A stretch of 64,000 bases of DNA, from positions 186,001 to 250,000 of the forward strand of contig NW_001799222.1 of assembly GCF_000165425.1 (NCBI RefSeq), read 5' to 3'. Source of the stretch: Paramecium tetraurelia. Its lineage: Eukaryota; Ciliophora; Oligohymenophorea; Peniculida; Parameciidae. Positions 45,944 through 58,639 of this stretch are shown piece by piece. Position 1 is the stretch's first letter, and each line of letters opens with the position of its first letter. The translations under genes and the position numbers were made by a program. The notes below the pieces were generated by a model that did not search any database, was not told where the DNA came from, and saw only the letters and a list, made by a program, of their open reading frames with translations.

Positions 45944-46488
45944 ATGGATGATACTTAAGATAAATAATAAGGAGATCAAGATTTGAATAATGAAGAAAAA
46001 CATATTTTAGAATAAAAATGTATAAAGCATTTAAAATATTGATAAGAATAAATATTGAATAACAGTGGTGTATTGGCTGCTTATGAATATTTTTTGAGAA
46101 GACTTTGTAAGGATGGATTCCCAAGTGGAAATGTATATGAGTATGCTGCTTAAGCTGTTTTAAAATATGAAAAAAAGAAGTAAGCAGAACAGTTTCGACA
46201 ACAGACAATGGCAAAATCATTGGCTGAACTCTAATTAAGTAGCATATCCTCAAATAAATTAAGATGAAAAACTCAAGGCTTAGCTTCAAGCAAGTAAAAC
46301 AGATGGTAAAGCTGATCCAAAAAATGATAAAAATAAATCACCTTAGAAAGGCAATAAAGATTAAAAGGAAAAAAATCCAAAAGATCAAAATTAAGGAAAA
46401 AATGATAAGAAGGATACTAAAGCATAAGGTATATAGTTAAGATTAAATTCATTAAGATAAAACAGATCCTAAGCAAAAGAAGAAATGA
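45944..46488 (+). CDS. Hypothetical lysine-rich protein, 154 aa
   Basis: Four exons (introns 46020-46046, 46239-46263, 46429-46456) give 154 residues. A conserved-looking helical core, NNSGVLAAYEYFLRRL then DGFPSGNVYEYAAQAVLKYE, spans residues 30-70. It is followed by a coiled coil and a Lys/Asp/Gln-rich tail with repeated KNDK and KDQ. The core suggests a small conserved helical domain that I cannot name. It is convergent with the cyclin gene, stops 122 bp apart. Confidence 0.75.
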
Positions 46489-46610
46489 GTTACATATTTT
46501 AATTTATTTCTTAAAATAAGTTATTATAATATAATGCTGTAAATGACAATCTATAAGATTAGTTAATATTGGAGAGCTATTTATTTATATAGTTATAATT
46601 AGGAGTAATC

Positions 46611-48584
46611 TCAAAAACTTTTATTTAAAGTGTTTAAAAATTATTGCTTTGTCATCAACTATTGACCACCTCTTTATAATCTCAGAACTGTTGCAATATC
46701 TAGTTATTTGACAGCATAGCTTCGTTATTTTTTATCTGCATATGTTCTCAATATAAAATACGATTAAGCATAGTCTCCAGAATTGACATAGAGATGATAT
46801 TCTATCAATTTTAAAAACACCTTCTCCATTTCATTTATTTAAATCGTTGAAAACTATGGAAGTACTTTGGCAAAATTATTATTTTCAAATGATTCATCAT
46901 CCCATATTTTTGATGCCATGACTAAAGCAGTAAATAACACTTTCTGCCAGTTCAAACAATTGATTTCTATTCCTTGATTATGTTCTAATAATCTATTTAT
47001 ATATATCATCGATATAATTGCTACTTCCCTTTCCATTTTTGTTGTTGTCATTATGTTTTTACAATAATTTTGAATGATATCCACATTTGGTATATAATTT
47101 GTCAATTACATATCAATAAACACTTTATTAAATAAAATGGATTCTTATAAATTTAGTGTTGTGTCAACTGAAAATTGAGATTTAGGTAATTGCTAACTTA
47201 AATAATAGTTTTAGATATTAACTTATTTTCATCATATGCTTAAAATTATTCATCCAAGTACTCTGACTCTGGATTACAATTTTATTGTTCATTATTTTCA
47301 AACTCTTCAAGATAATCTTGTTCTTGGTCTTCTTCTTAATAAAGAGATTCCTTATTAATATGCTATTTTTCAGTATCAACTTGCTCCATTTGGAAATCCT
47401 AATCTTAAATGTAATCGCCATTATTCTCATCATTTATTATATTCTAACCTAACATTATTATTGTTTTATACTATCTGATAAACTGGATACATTATCAACC
47501 TATTAAATTGCATATTTATTAATGTTTTTTATTTAATCTAAGTCAGCAAGAACCATCATTTTTTAAATTTAAATACCAACACAATAACTTATTTCTTCAA
47601 TATCAATATTAATCAATGTTGATGCTAATCTTCCATTGTCAAAAGATTGATACATCATTTAAATTTATTCTCTTTCTAAATTTATTTCATTCTTGTTTTT
47701 CCCATTAATCAGCAATAGTTTATTGATAAATTTATTTGGTTTTTCTTAATGAGATTTCTAAGTAGACAATTTTTACTTTATTTAATTTTAAATAGGATTC
47801 TTAACTGTCTTTGCTGCTTGTTTTGAAATACTCTCTTTTGTATTTGTCATCTATACAACATTTGTAACTTATAAATCTTATTACTTAGAATTTATTTCTT
47901 CAAATTATGGACTCCTTTCTTTTTTGCCTTTACTTTAAACCTTTTCTAATTTTGGTAATACTCTAGGTTTGATTTAAGTCTACTCATGAGAAGGTGAAAA
48001 ACATTTTAAAGATGCTCTTCTATTTATGGGTTTTAGTATTTCTGTGAATACTTCTTTAGCTTAATCAATTTATCCATTTGAATTCAATGAACCAGGTAAA
48101 GTATTACGATTTTAAGCAAAATTATTATGATTTACTACCTTGTTATCATTGCCAGGTTCCTATTATTCATTTAATTATTTGAATAGATCCACAAATTTTT
48201 ATCTATGTCCAGGTAATAATTTTATCTCTTCTAAGACAATGTTTTATGATTCTTATGATTATGATGCTAATTATTGTAAACCACTTTTATATCCTCTTAA
48301 CAATAATTTATTTGTATATTATTATAAATTGTACTCCACTAATTATCTATTATTACTTTATTCTAATTACTTATAAAGAACACTATCTTTAAAACCTACT
48401 AAATCTGACCGATAGGTTGCATTGCTACTATATTCAGTATCTCTATTGATTCTCTCTAATATCAAAATAGCACTAATTTATTACTTTTTGAAGCAGTATT
48501 TAATTTGTTCGTCATAGTTGATTTAACGTTTAGTATTTTATTAACATAATTCTTCAATCTTGCATCATCATCCCATTTTTTCAT
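46611..48584 (-). CDS. Pho80/cyclin-Y-type cyclin with long N-terminal extension
   Basis: Four exons (introns 48456-48484, 47471-47490, 47197-47222) give 632 residues. The C-terminal cyclin box starts ESILFNKVFIDMQLTNYIP near 475 and contains MEREVAIISMIYINRLLEH, LNWQKVLFTALVMASKIWDD and NNNFAKVLPQ, matching PHO80/CYCLIN-Y families that bind CDK5/PHO85-type kinases. The first 450 residues hold a SAM-like helical segment (RQLVEYNLQQYTNKLLLRGY ... ILLEEIKLLPGH-type) and a Lys/Gln-rich linker. No TGA separates the halves, and the 20-nt intron at 47471 links the frames exactly, so I read one gene. A split at ATG 47455 is the alternative. Confidence 0.8.
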
Positions 48585-48659
48585 CCTATATTTATATTAT
48601 TTAGATTATTTATAATAAACAAATATAATCATGATCATTGAAATAAAAATAATTCTCTA

Positions 48660-49227
48660 TCAAATATGTCTATATTATCTATCACTATTTTATAATGTTT
48701 ATCTATAGGCTAATCTTGCCCTATTTTATTGAATATAATCAGTACCAATAATTCCTACTTTGATTATTCGTATCTATTTTCTGGAAAACAAAACTTTCCT
48801 CCAAGGATTCTAATTTGATTTAAAATGTATTTTTTCGACTTTGTAAACTAAATTTTATTTCATTTTTATGGTCTGTTGATAAACTTGAGTTGCAGACGGT
48901 ATTTAAATCTTTCTAATTCAGAGACATCAAACGTTCAACCCTCAGAATATTTCTCTATTTTATTTTATCTAATTATCTTTGGTCTTTTTCTAACTTCTGT
49001 ATCAAAGTAATAGTTCTCTATTTTTATTTGTCAAACTTATGTTGAAAAACTCCATGATTCATTTATAAATTATTATTCCTTTATCTTAATAATCCATTTA
49101 TAAAATTACTTATAGTAACATATATAGAGCTTATTTCATAGTTCACTAATAAAATTTTATACACTTTTGAACTCTGATTATAATTATTACAGAATAGATC
49201 CATCTATATTCTTGTTTGAATGGACAT
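48660..49227 (-). CDS. Hypothetical protein, 180 aa
   Basis: Two exons (intron 48721-48745, 25 nt) give 180 residues, Asn/Gln/Lys-rich with a short coiled coil (LIQKLEKDQRQLDKIKQR). No domain is recognised. The N-terminal 60 residues look less coding-like, and the ATG of MNHGVFQHKFDKQ is an alternative start. Confidence 0.55.
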
Positions 49228-49327
49228 TCTTATTATTTATATCTATTCTAGATTCCAAATTTATATGGAGGATATCTATAAATAAAAAATTCAATTAACA
49301 GTTTAAAGTATTTTAAATTTAAATATA

Positions 49328-51943
49328 ATGTATGACACTAGACAGACGTACTTTGATAAAGATTCATCCCTTCATAATATCAGCAATCTTAGTGATAAAA
49401 AGGATTATCATTTTTATCAAAGAGATCTTTTAGCAGAGTTAAATCATAGTTAATAAAGATTAACTGTTTAAGAATTGGAAAATAAAGTTGTGATGTTAGC
49501 TACTGAAAATGAACGGTTATTGTCATAATTAAATGATAAAAATAGAGAAATTGAATTGTTACAAGAAGAATAAAGGATGCTTTAGAATGCTTATTAATCA
49601 TAAAAAGATGAGAGATATAGAGCAATTGAAAATAGAACTACAAAAATGATATATGAAAATGAGAAAGTAGTTTTAATGAATTAGAGTTTACAAATCTAAT
49701 TAGAAGAACTGTCTTATCAGTATGAATCATTGCAAAAAAAGTTTTAAGTAGAAACTGAAATTATTGAATAAAAATGGAAAGCCCATTATGGAGAATTGTT
49801 TGAATAGTAAAACAAGAATCTAACAGCAAATATTGAGAAGCTTCTGACTGAATTAAAATAGAATTCTGATCTTATTTCATCATACGAAGATAAATTGAAG
49901 AGTTGCTCCAAGGAATTATAAATGGCAAAGGAATAACTTGATTATAAAGATAAAAAAGGGAATGAGTTACTTAATAATAATCAACAAATCAGTAATATTA
50001 TTGAATAGTAAGATGCGGTTATAAAAAAGAATACTGAAAAGATTCAATAATTACAAATGTAATTAGAACAATAAGTCAATGAAAATAGATAATCAAAACA
50101 GAAATTGATCCATTAAGAAAAAGATATAGAGAGTAGAAGGATTAAGTATGAAGAACTGATAATTTAATTTGAAGAATTAAAATTATTGGAAAAAGAAGAA
50201 AGATTATAATTAGAAAAAAATGATTAAGAATTCCAACAATATAAGCATGAAATAAATTAGATGAAATCCAACTTAAATGAGTTGAATAGAAATCATAAAT
50301 TATAACAATAAGAAAATCAACATAATTATAATAAAGAAATCAATCATCTTAAAAAGTAAATGTAGTAAGTGATTATGGAAAATGAGGATTTATAAAAGCT
50401 ACTTACTTAAACTAGATAAAATTTAAATCATGAAATTACTAAAACCAATAACCTAGAAAAGTAAATAGCAGACAATGCACAAGAAATCTAAACTAAGGAA
50501 TAGCAATTACTAATGTAATATAAAGAATTGGAAGCCTAAAAATTAAAATTCGATAAACTATTCCAAGAAAATACATCCTACTTAAAATAATAATAAAACC
50601 AATTTGATATCAAATTGCTATAAAATTAACAATAAAATAAATTAGTAATTATTATATTTATTAAGTTAGTAAACAGAACAAATTGTATAGTAAAAGAATA
50701 AAGAAATAAATAATCTCAATGAAAAAGTCAATGTCTTATTACAGAAAATAGATGAATAGACGTCCTACATCTAATAATTAGCCTACCAAAGTAATATTAA
50801 AGGGGAGGAAATTGAAGAAACTAGACCATAAATACAAAGTCTAAGAAATGAATTACACAGGCTTTAATAACTTACAGTAGAATAGAGTAATGAGATAGAC
50901 AATTGGAAACTGAAGACGATACGCATGGAGGAAAATTATGAAATGTAGAATAAAGATCAACTTGAGAAGTTGTAAAGATTTCAAGATGAAATACAATAAC
51001 TATAAACTAAATTACATAAAACATAAGAAGAAAATATTAAAGTAAACAATAATTTATAGGAAACTTTATCTAATTTAAATCAAATACAATAATTATTATC
51101 AGAGACTCATTAATAATTGAAATTTGCAGAAAATAAAATAGAAATTTAATCTCAAGAATTGGTTGAAACTATTCAACTTAGGGAATAATTAAATTTACTT
51201 AAAGAAAAACATCAAAAAGAGATTGAAGCCTTAAAAAAGGCAGTAGATTCAAGTTTGAAAGTTAAAATTGAAAAGGAGATTGCTTAGGAAAGAGAAAAAC
51301 TTGAAAACTATTCTTAATAGATAACATTAGAAAAAAGAGGCTTAGAAAATGTTATTTAGAATTTAAATACCGAAAATCAGTTGTTGAAAACTGAAATAAT
51401 GCAATAATAAGAATATTTTAAACTACAAGTTTAAGATCTTATTGTAGATTAGTAAAAGCATTTGATAAATATCGATCATGTTTATAAGTAAATAATCTAT
51501 TTATAATTTTAGATTAGAATTAAAAGGTTTATCTGAAGCCTAGTAAATTTAGTATAATTAGTTTGTTGTCTAATTGCATTCATAAATTGCAACATTAATA
51601 GAAGAGAATAAAAATTTAAAGGAATAATCTTAATCATGGTAATAATAGCTCAAAAAATCTGAAAAGTAAAGTTCTAAACTAATTACCGAGATGGGTAATA
51701 AATTAATTTTATATGTTATTAGAGTGCCGTGTATAATCTTTAAAAAAAGATAACAGTAGACTAATAGATGAGAAATGTTATGAAAAATCCAAGAACACAT
51801 TTCTCGAGACTTAAATAAAGCGTTCCACTCCTGTTCGAGAAGTTCGGTCATCTTCAACTTATGTTGTTGGAACTCCAAAAAGGAATAGGTACGGTCGATA
51901 GTCAGTTCTAAGGGAAATAGATTTAATTAATCATTACTATTGA
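49328..51943 (+). CDS. Long coiled-coil protein, 845 aa
   Basis: Four exons (introns 50645-50669, 51488-51512, 51695-51722) give 845 residues. From about 45 to 790 the sequence is nearly unbroken heptad coiled coil rich in Gln, Glu, Lys and Leu (LENKVVMLATENERLL; EIEALKKAVDSSLKVKIEKE). The ends are short, polar and Ser/Arg-rich (RSTPVREVRSSSTYVVGTP). A rod of this size would be about 100 nm long. It suits a basal-body, ciliary rootlet or cortical cytoskeleton component, but that is inference. Confidence 0.88.
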
Positions 51944-52105
51944 AAATTTTTAGTTTAAATATATTAGAATCATCATCCAGAATGCGATTATTATAAACTA
52001 AATCATTAAATTAAATATTAGTTTATAAAGTTTACTTTAATTCTTAACCTTGATATAGAAATTTCACATTAAATTATCAAATACATTTTTAAAGTAATAT
52101 AATGA

Positions 52106-52914
52106 TCAAGATCTTTTGGTTAATGTACTTATGGTTAGAGCAATTCCAGAATTTTAGGTTTGGGGAGACTCGTAAGGTTTACTGTGATGAATATTTCTTT
52201 TGATACCAAAATTAGGCTCCTTTTTGATATTGGTGATAGATGTCTTTTTGTATCGTAAAGAACTAAATTATATTTGAGAAATTTACAAATTTTGTTAATC
52301 GGGTATTTTTTCTAAGATAATATTTTTTGAGGATTTGCTTTTTAATTGTTCCAGCATCTAATCATACATTTCTTTAGATATTCCAATATGTCCATGACTA
52401 GGACTTTGAGTTGGAAGATCAGACAAAGTTTTTCTAAATAAAATAAAAATAATTACTCTAACTTCTGACTTATTTATATTATTTTAGCAGCCTACTATTC
52501 AAGCGTTTTTGATGCCTAATTTGATATTCCCATTTATACAGTCTAATCTTACATTTAGGACCTCTCTCTCTATAAGGATATAATTTTATCCTCATATATA
52601 GTTTTTAAGTCTTATATTTGTTTTTTATGTTTTTTTTACATTTCTTCGAGATGTTGGTTGAATAAAGTTTCTTGAACTAGTAATTACTCAGATTCTTATT
52701 CTTAAATTTTTTCTTATAAATTCATGATATCCTTTTTTAGGGTGATATTTTCAGCTTTTAAGTTTTAGTAATCTGCTACCTTTGCTTATAATTATTGATT
52801 TTATTTTATAAGTAATTATACTTATTATGTTAAGACTTCTACTTAAAGAGATAATTTGTTATTTTAGATGTTTAACTGATGATTTAAGATGTGCTAATCT
52901 CCTGTTTAATTCAT
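52106..52914 (-). CDS. Coiled-coil protein with basic tail, 261 aa
   Basis: Two exons (intron 52434-52456, 23 nt) give 261 residues. Residues 8-160 are coiled coil (VEVLTQQVQLLIKQNQQL; HLEEMQKKHKKQIQDLKTI). The tail is Ser/Pro/Lys-rich with possible phosphosites (LPTQSPSHGHIGIS). Convergent with the previous coiled-coil gene. It is probably structural. Confidence 0.82.
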
Positions 52915-53058
52915 TTTTAATTTGATATTTATTAGAAAATAAATCAGACTCTGTTCTTAATAAATATGATTACATTATAATATAATGAAATCTAAATTTA
53001 GATTCTTTATTTAATAGTTGATTATTTATAATCTATGAATAGCTATAATTTATCATCA

Positions 53059-53961
53059 TCATTTTTTCTAGGTCTAATCCATAGACAAGAACAATATTTT
53101 TGGATTTTTATTTTTGGCAATTAGTTAGATGGTTTCAAAATATCTAATCTACATGGCTGCTTTTGAATCCAACATATCAGCAGCCTCCCTCATTAGTTTA
53201 GCAGCTTCAACATCACTCTTTTTTTAATAATAAAATAGTACTTTTGCGGAGATGATTTTTGACTAAGCAAGTCTTTAAGCTTTAGGAGCATTGGATAGGG
53301 AAGATTGCAATTCCTCGCCCATTTACATATCCTTAATAAAAACATGTTCTAAATAGATTCCTAAATGAAATCAACAATATTGAATACCCCATTCTGAAAC
53401 AACATCAAAGACGAATCCTTCTATTTCATCAGCAATCTTCTATCTGTTCTCAATAATATCCTATAGTGTGTGTTCACCAGCAACAGTTCTTAGAGTCTTA
53501 AAATTATTATTTTATTACCGCATAAGTTATTTCTTTAACTGCTTCAACAATTTTCTTTACTCTATAGGCTGATCTACACACATCAACAACTCTGTAATAC
53601 ACAATAGTGTCAATATTGACAGTGATATTGTCTTTAGTTAATATAAGTTATCTTTCCAAGTCGATAATGCTATATTATCAAAATTAATTGTTTTACAATG
53701 TCTTTGTGCTTACAGGAATTATTCGATCTGTGAATCTAAGAAATTAACATTTATGATATACGGATTGAATTCATGTAGTCCTGGCTCCAAAGTTCTTTGG
53801 TATTTTCCAAATTTTTATAACAATCCCTTTTACCCTTAGGTTATTTCATAGTATGGATAAGGACAAAAACAACAACAACATGGCAACCAAGCTCTCAAAG
53901 TTCCAAAAAAGGATCCGAAACAATTTAAAACGCTTTCATAACAGGTCATTTTTTCATTCAT
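53059..53961 (-). CDS. Stomatin/podocin-like SPFH protein
   Basis: Five exons give 261 residues. A Cys-rich N-terminus (LRAWLPCCCCFCPYPYY), probably palmitoylated, precedes an SPFH domain: KFGKYQRTLEPGLHEFNPY, ILTKDNITVNIDTIVYYRVV, VKEITYATLRTVAGEHTL, EWGIYLEHVFIKDM and AAKLMREAADML ... MQIRYFETI. SPFH proteins scaffold cholesterol-rich membrane and regulate channels; stomatin relatives affect mechanosensation. Introns 53497-53518, 53361-53387 and 53218-53241 are ordinary; the last is 24 nt without TGA. One join (53670-53713) needs a 44-nt intron, far longer than all others, or else hides a frameshift; a match to KTINFD in that stretch supports partial exon content. Confidence 0.88.
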
Positions 53962-54203
53962 TCCGTCATCCCTTCATCAATAAACTATGGAAATTTACAT
54001 TTCATTCTCGAAATTGGTTTTTGCTCTTCTCATTTATCTCTTCTCAGCGAAATTTGCTTCTCCTTGTAACATTAAATAATATAGTAATTTAATTAATGGA
54101 ATCAATTATTGCATAATGGAAATTGTTGAATCTTATTCTCCTTAACCGAAATCAATTTATAATCATAATGATACTTCAATCAAAAATAATATAGATCAAA
54201 ATC

Positions 54204-55563
54204 TCATTTCTCAAATGTTTAATTAACAACCATTGAATGTGCTAGTTGATTCACTATTTTCTCATTCTCCACATAAATCTTATTTGCATCCTTTACCTAT
54301 ATACACATATAAGATATTTGCTATTATAATCTCTATATTTATTACTTTCCCATCTATCTCACAACTTATTTATTTCACTTCTGGCTCTATTATAAACACA
54401 TCTGTTAATTCTCTAATTTTCTCATAAATTTCTTATGAAGCATTATAAATTGATAAACTCGTAAAATTCAATTTACTATCAACTATCACGAATCCAGCAG
54501 GTACTGTATTTTACTCTGTGTAACTTACCAAACTTTTACTAGCTAAAATCAACCCTTTGTTTATTCCATCTTTCAAATCTCCTATAGTACACATTTAAAG
54601 AGGATGATCAAATCCTTTTGGTTATTCTCTCAAACCTATTGGAATCTATTTTACTATGTTCTACAACTTTTTCTATGTAATTCTGCCTTTATTGGTGACC
54701 AAATCATAGACTTTAAGCACTTTCTATTACACTTCCTTTAATGTATCAGTTGTTAATGATTAGTCAATCTTGTTTGCCTTAATGTAGTCATTAAAGGCTA
54801 ATTAATAATCCTCAAAATAGCAATGAATCTAAATTTATATGATATTAAATACGTTTCCTCTATTGAAATACAAATCAGGGTTTTCTCTATTTTGATTCTT
54901 TTCAGATTGGTTGTAGGCAGACAAGGCCAAATTTAATTCATTATTATTTTTCTTTGGATTCATAAAATAATCAGAAAGGTATGCATTTCCAACTAAATAC
55001 CAGGATTGTGCATTTTTTAAATCAAATGTCAATGCTTTCTTTGCAATTTCCAATGATTTTGTCACATTTTAACTCTTATCCTTCTGATCTCCAACTTACC
55101 TCAACACTATAGACAAATATTGCAATGACTTGATATTATTTGGATCTTTTTCAATTGCAGTTTCAAAACATTACTTTGCAGCTACATAATCCTTTTTCTT
55201 CCACAAAATATGCCCTAAAGTATTTAAGCTGTCTATGTGAAAAGGATTCAATTTCATCTAAAAATTGATTTTGAATTAATTTTACTGCTTTTGTAAGTGC
55301 CTCTTCAGCAAATTTTGAATATTCAGGTAGAATGTCAGAGGCCTTTCCTTTCAAAAAATATAGCTCTATTTTATGCTTTTTTGAGACTAAAGAATTTTAA
55401 TATTCAAATTACTTTCTAAATCTTCATTATCAATCAAGGAGTCAATTTGTTTAATTATCTATGTAACTTAAGGTTTATAATGTTCTCCTTTTTGAAAATC
55501 ATATTCAGCTTCTTCTGTCAGCTGATCAACTTAAAGCTTTAATTCTGAGAGTTTTTCCTCCAT
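54204..55563 (-). CDS. TTC5 (Strap) homologue
   Basis: Six exons (introns 55387-55412, 55258-55285, 55073-55099, 54829-54852, 54279-54306) give 408 residues, close to human TTC5 (440). A TPR superhelix spans residues 30-255 (EEALTKAMKLNPFHIDSLN; VAAKQCFETAIEKDPNNIKS; AQSWYLVGNAYLSDYFMNPK). A C-terminal OB fold follows (TIGDLKDGINKGLILASK ... ILYIYVENEKIVNQ). In animals TTC5 binds p300 and also reads the nascent tubulin N-terminus at the ribosome to trigger tubulin mRNA decay. The TPR groove and OB fold being both present suggests conservation in a tubulin-rich cell. The fourth intron is 24 nt without TGA. Confidence 0.88.
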
Positions 55564-55861
55564 TTAAATTAATTAAAATTAAAAAATTAATAAGAAGAGT
55601 AATTGGTTGTTCTATTCTTATAAATGTAATTGTTTATACTATAATAAATACAAAGGAACTAAGCAGAATGATGATTATTTTTATAGTATATTAGCTTATT
55701 AGATTGAAAACTAAATATTTATATTTTTTATTATTAAAATTTTAAATAATTATTATTGATTAATAAGAAAAGTAAAAGAAATTAATCAAATAGGAAATGG
55801 TGTAAATATAAAAATTAATTAATTATGAACTATTAATAGATTAGAATTTATATCTATATTT

Positions 55862-57696
55862 TCAAAAAACTTTATGTTCTTAAAATGTTGATAAAACTGC
55901 TTTAATTGATCTAGCTGAAAGCAGCTCAGTTAATTTATTAATATCTTTAGCTAATTTATGATTTTCGATGTCACTTTCTCTTAATGTTTTGTCTAAAGCT
56001 TCATCTCTATGTCTGCTGTCCTAAAATAATTAAGAAATGTATTACTTCCTTAAATTTAGAGTGATAAGTAGTATCATTTTTAAAGTTATTATTAATTTTA
56101 TTCATCTATTCGACTTCATGGTTATTAATTTTAAATTCCTTTTCTTTGATTTTAGTTAACTATTCGAGTACTTTTTTCTCTAGATCTTTTCTATAGACTA
56201 AATCTTAAGTAACTGTTGATGAAAATTATTCCAATTGATAATTATCTACAGAAAGATTTCTATTTTCTAATTCCATTCTGACTTTATCTTTCAACATGTC
56301 AGAATATTATTCTGTTATTTATCTAAGTTCTTTTTGGGCTTCTAAAATACATTATTGACTGTCTCTTATAATTTTAAGTCTATCTTAGTCTATTCTTTCT
56401 ACTTATTTTTCCATTTAGTTTAATTTTTCTTTAAATTCTTCTAAAACTAATTTCTTTACTTTTTCAATAACTTCCATAGTTTAAATTTAACTTGATGAAT
56501 TAAATTTAGCAATGTCATCCTTAACCTTATTGCATTATTCTGATTAAATTTAAATATGATCATCTAACTTTCTATTTTCATCCATCATCTAATCGCATTT
56601 TTAGCCCCAATCGTTATCGATTTCTCTTAGATTGAAGAAATGAGCTCTTTATTATTCTGCCAATTCTTCTTATTGTTTCTTTTCAAGATCTCTAATATTT
56701 TTTTCTGATTCTTAAAATCTCTCCTCTAAAGCTTTTGTGGTAAATGATCTTTACTATTAAATTTATTTGATATTATTGTCCCATTTTTGAATCTCATTTT
56801 TTAATATATTTTTATGATTCTATAATTCACCTGCATTTCTTTCTAACTAATCTTGTTTAGCTTAATTTCCTAAAAGCTTTTATCTCCATTGCAAAGTCTT
56901 CTCTTCATATTCTTCTTTCAATTACAAACCTAAGGCTCTCTCTCTTTCAATCAACTTTTCCAAATGTTTAGCAACAGCTCTTCTTTCTTCCTCTAAATGT
57001 TATGCCATTTCCTTAAGTGGTTATCTCTATCCAGGCTGATATCTTCCTTAATTTTTGCCTGGATCTTGCATACCAGCCATATTCACATTATCTTTATTCT
57101 ATTTTAGAACTGAATTCAATTCTCTTATTGAATCTTCTGTGGCTCCATTCCCTTGAATTTCTATGGATAAAATGTAACCATTGGCAGCAGCAGCTGGAAT
57201 CAACATTCTAACTCCTTAATTTCCTAATTCATTCCATCTGAGATCCAATGTTCTCAATTAGGGATTATTTCGAATAATATTTGCAAGCAATCCTGCACAT
57301 GTTGTGTTCAACCTATTATTTTGTATGTCAATGTGAGTAATAGATTTATTTATAGACATGACTTGATACAGTAATTCAAGAGCCTTTAGATTGTTGTTAG
57401 CACAAAGTTGATTCCATTATAAAGTTAAAGTTCTTAAGGACTCTTAATAAATACAATAGATTTACAATATTAGTTTTGAGTGCTTGAAATATTTCAATAA
57501 ATCCGTTGGGACTAATATTATTTCCTTTGAGATCCAGGATTCCAATATTTGGATAATTTTTGATAGTGTCAGCCACCAGTTTTGCTCCCATATCTCCAAT
57601 ATACATATCGTTTAATGTGACTCTTCCAGTTGGACATTGTCTTTATAGGATTGGAACTAGAGTTGAAATAGAAGGTCCTTAATTGTTTCTGCTCAT
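55862..57696 (-). CDS. Leucine-rich-repeat and coiled-coil protein, 594 aa
   Basis: Three exons (introns 57441-57465 and 56021-56045, both 25 nt) give 594 residues. Residues 15-190 are RI-type leucine-rich repeats (IGILDLKGNNISPNGF; LRTLTLQWNQLCANN; LRTLDLRWNELGNQGV). From about 230 to the end the chain is coiled coil (RRAVAKHLEKLIERERAL; FQESEKNIRDLEKKQQEE). The LRR plus long coil is common among axonemal and basal-body proteins such as LRRC45; LRRC45 is a plausible comparison, since it has the same RI-type LRR-then-coil layout and links centrioles to fibres. Start codon is 91 bp from the divergent STI1 gene. Confidence 0.88.
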
Positions 57697-57787
57697 TTGA
57701 ATTTTAAATCGTTATAATAATTAAATAATTCTTGTGTTTCTAAGAACAATTAACATTTTTGGTTTATTATTATTTAATATATTAATC

Positions 57788-58625
57788 ATGGACGATGATA
57801 TTCCTGACTTGGAAGATTTTAGTGAATAACTCTAAAAGAAAAAGGAAGCATCTGTTGATATTGGTGATTACGCTAAGCCGGTGGAGGAAAAACCTATTCA
57901 AATCCAACAACCCAAAAAATAAGATAATGATTTAACAGGTTTGAAGAAGGGATTCTTGAACGATCAAAAGAAAGACGATGATATTATTAAACCGAAAGAA
58001 AAGAAAAACCCTTTATAAATAGATGAAGTTTAGGAAAATATGAAATAAAACAATTAGTCACAATTTGGATAATTCATGTCATAAAATAAAGAGGAATGGT
58101 TAAATCAAGATCTATTACAAAAAGTAATTGATGCTTAATTAATTGTAGATTGCTAGTAATCCAAAATTATAAAAATTATTTACTAATCCAGAATATTTAT
58201 CAGCAGTATAATAGATGTAGAGTAATCCAACTGGTATTATGTAGAGATACAAGAATAATCCTGAATTTGTAGAATTAATGTCAGAGTATATGAAAACAAT
58301 GGGTGAGCATTTCTAATAATTAAAACCTTAAAAATAAGATAAGCCATAATAATAATAATAATAATAATAGCCTAAAATTATTCCTGTTGATTAGAATCCA
58401 CCAAAAAAATAACCATAAACATAAGAAGAGAAGGTCTAATATATTATAGAAAATGATAAAGAAGTAAAAGCTGTTTTACAGGATCCAAGAGTAGTAGCAT
58501 TTATTGAATATTTATAAAGAACAGGAAAAGCTGACTTTTAAGAAATTGCTTACAAAGATCCACAATTAATGTAGAAATTACAAATACTCATCCAAAAAGG
58601 TGTTTTAAATGTATAACGTATGTGA
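57788..58625 (+). CDS. STI1-domain (DP-repeat) co-chaperone, 270 aa
   Basis: Two exons (intron 58124-58148, 25 nt) give 270 residues. Two STI1/DP modules of Asp/Asn-Pro-x helices are seen: IASNPKLQKLFTNPEY with SNPTGIMQRYKNNPEF at about 112-165, and VLQDPRVVAFIEYLQRTG with YKDPQLMQKLQIL at about 220-265. The DP fold occurs in HOP/Sti1, Hip and Rad23-like proteins and binds clients or peptides. No TPR that would dock Hsp70/Hsp90 is present. Between the modules lies a polyglutamine run written mostly as TAA. The N-terminus MDDDIPDLEDF is acidic. The stop is only 14 bp from the stop of the convergent gene. Confidence 0.87.
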
Positions 58626-58639
58626 TATCTAATTATTTA

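Noticed and set aside
53853-54092. Plus-strand frame starting MDKDKNNNNMATKLSK
   Set aside because: It is antisense to the first exon of the SPFH gene, whose Cys-rich start and SPFH motifs are convincing.
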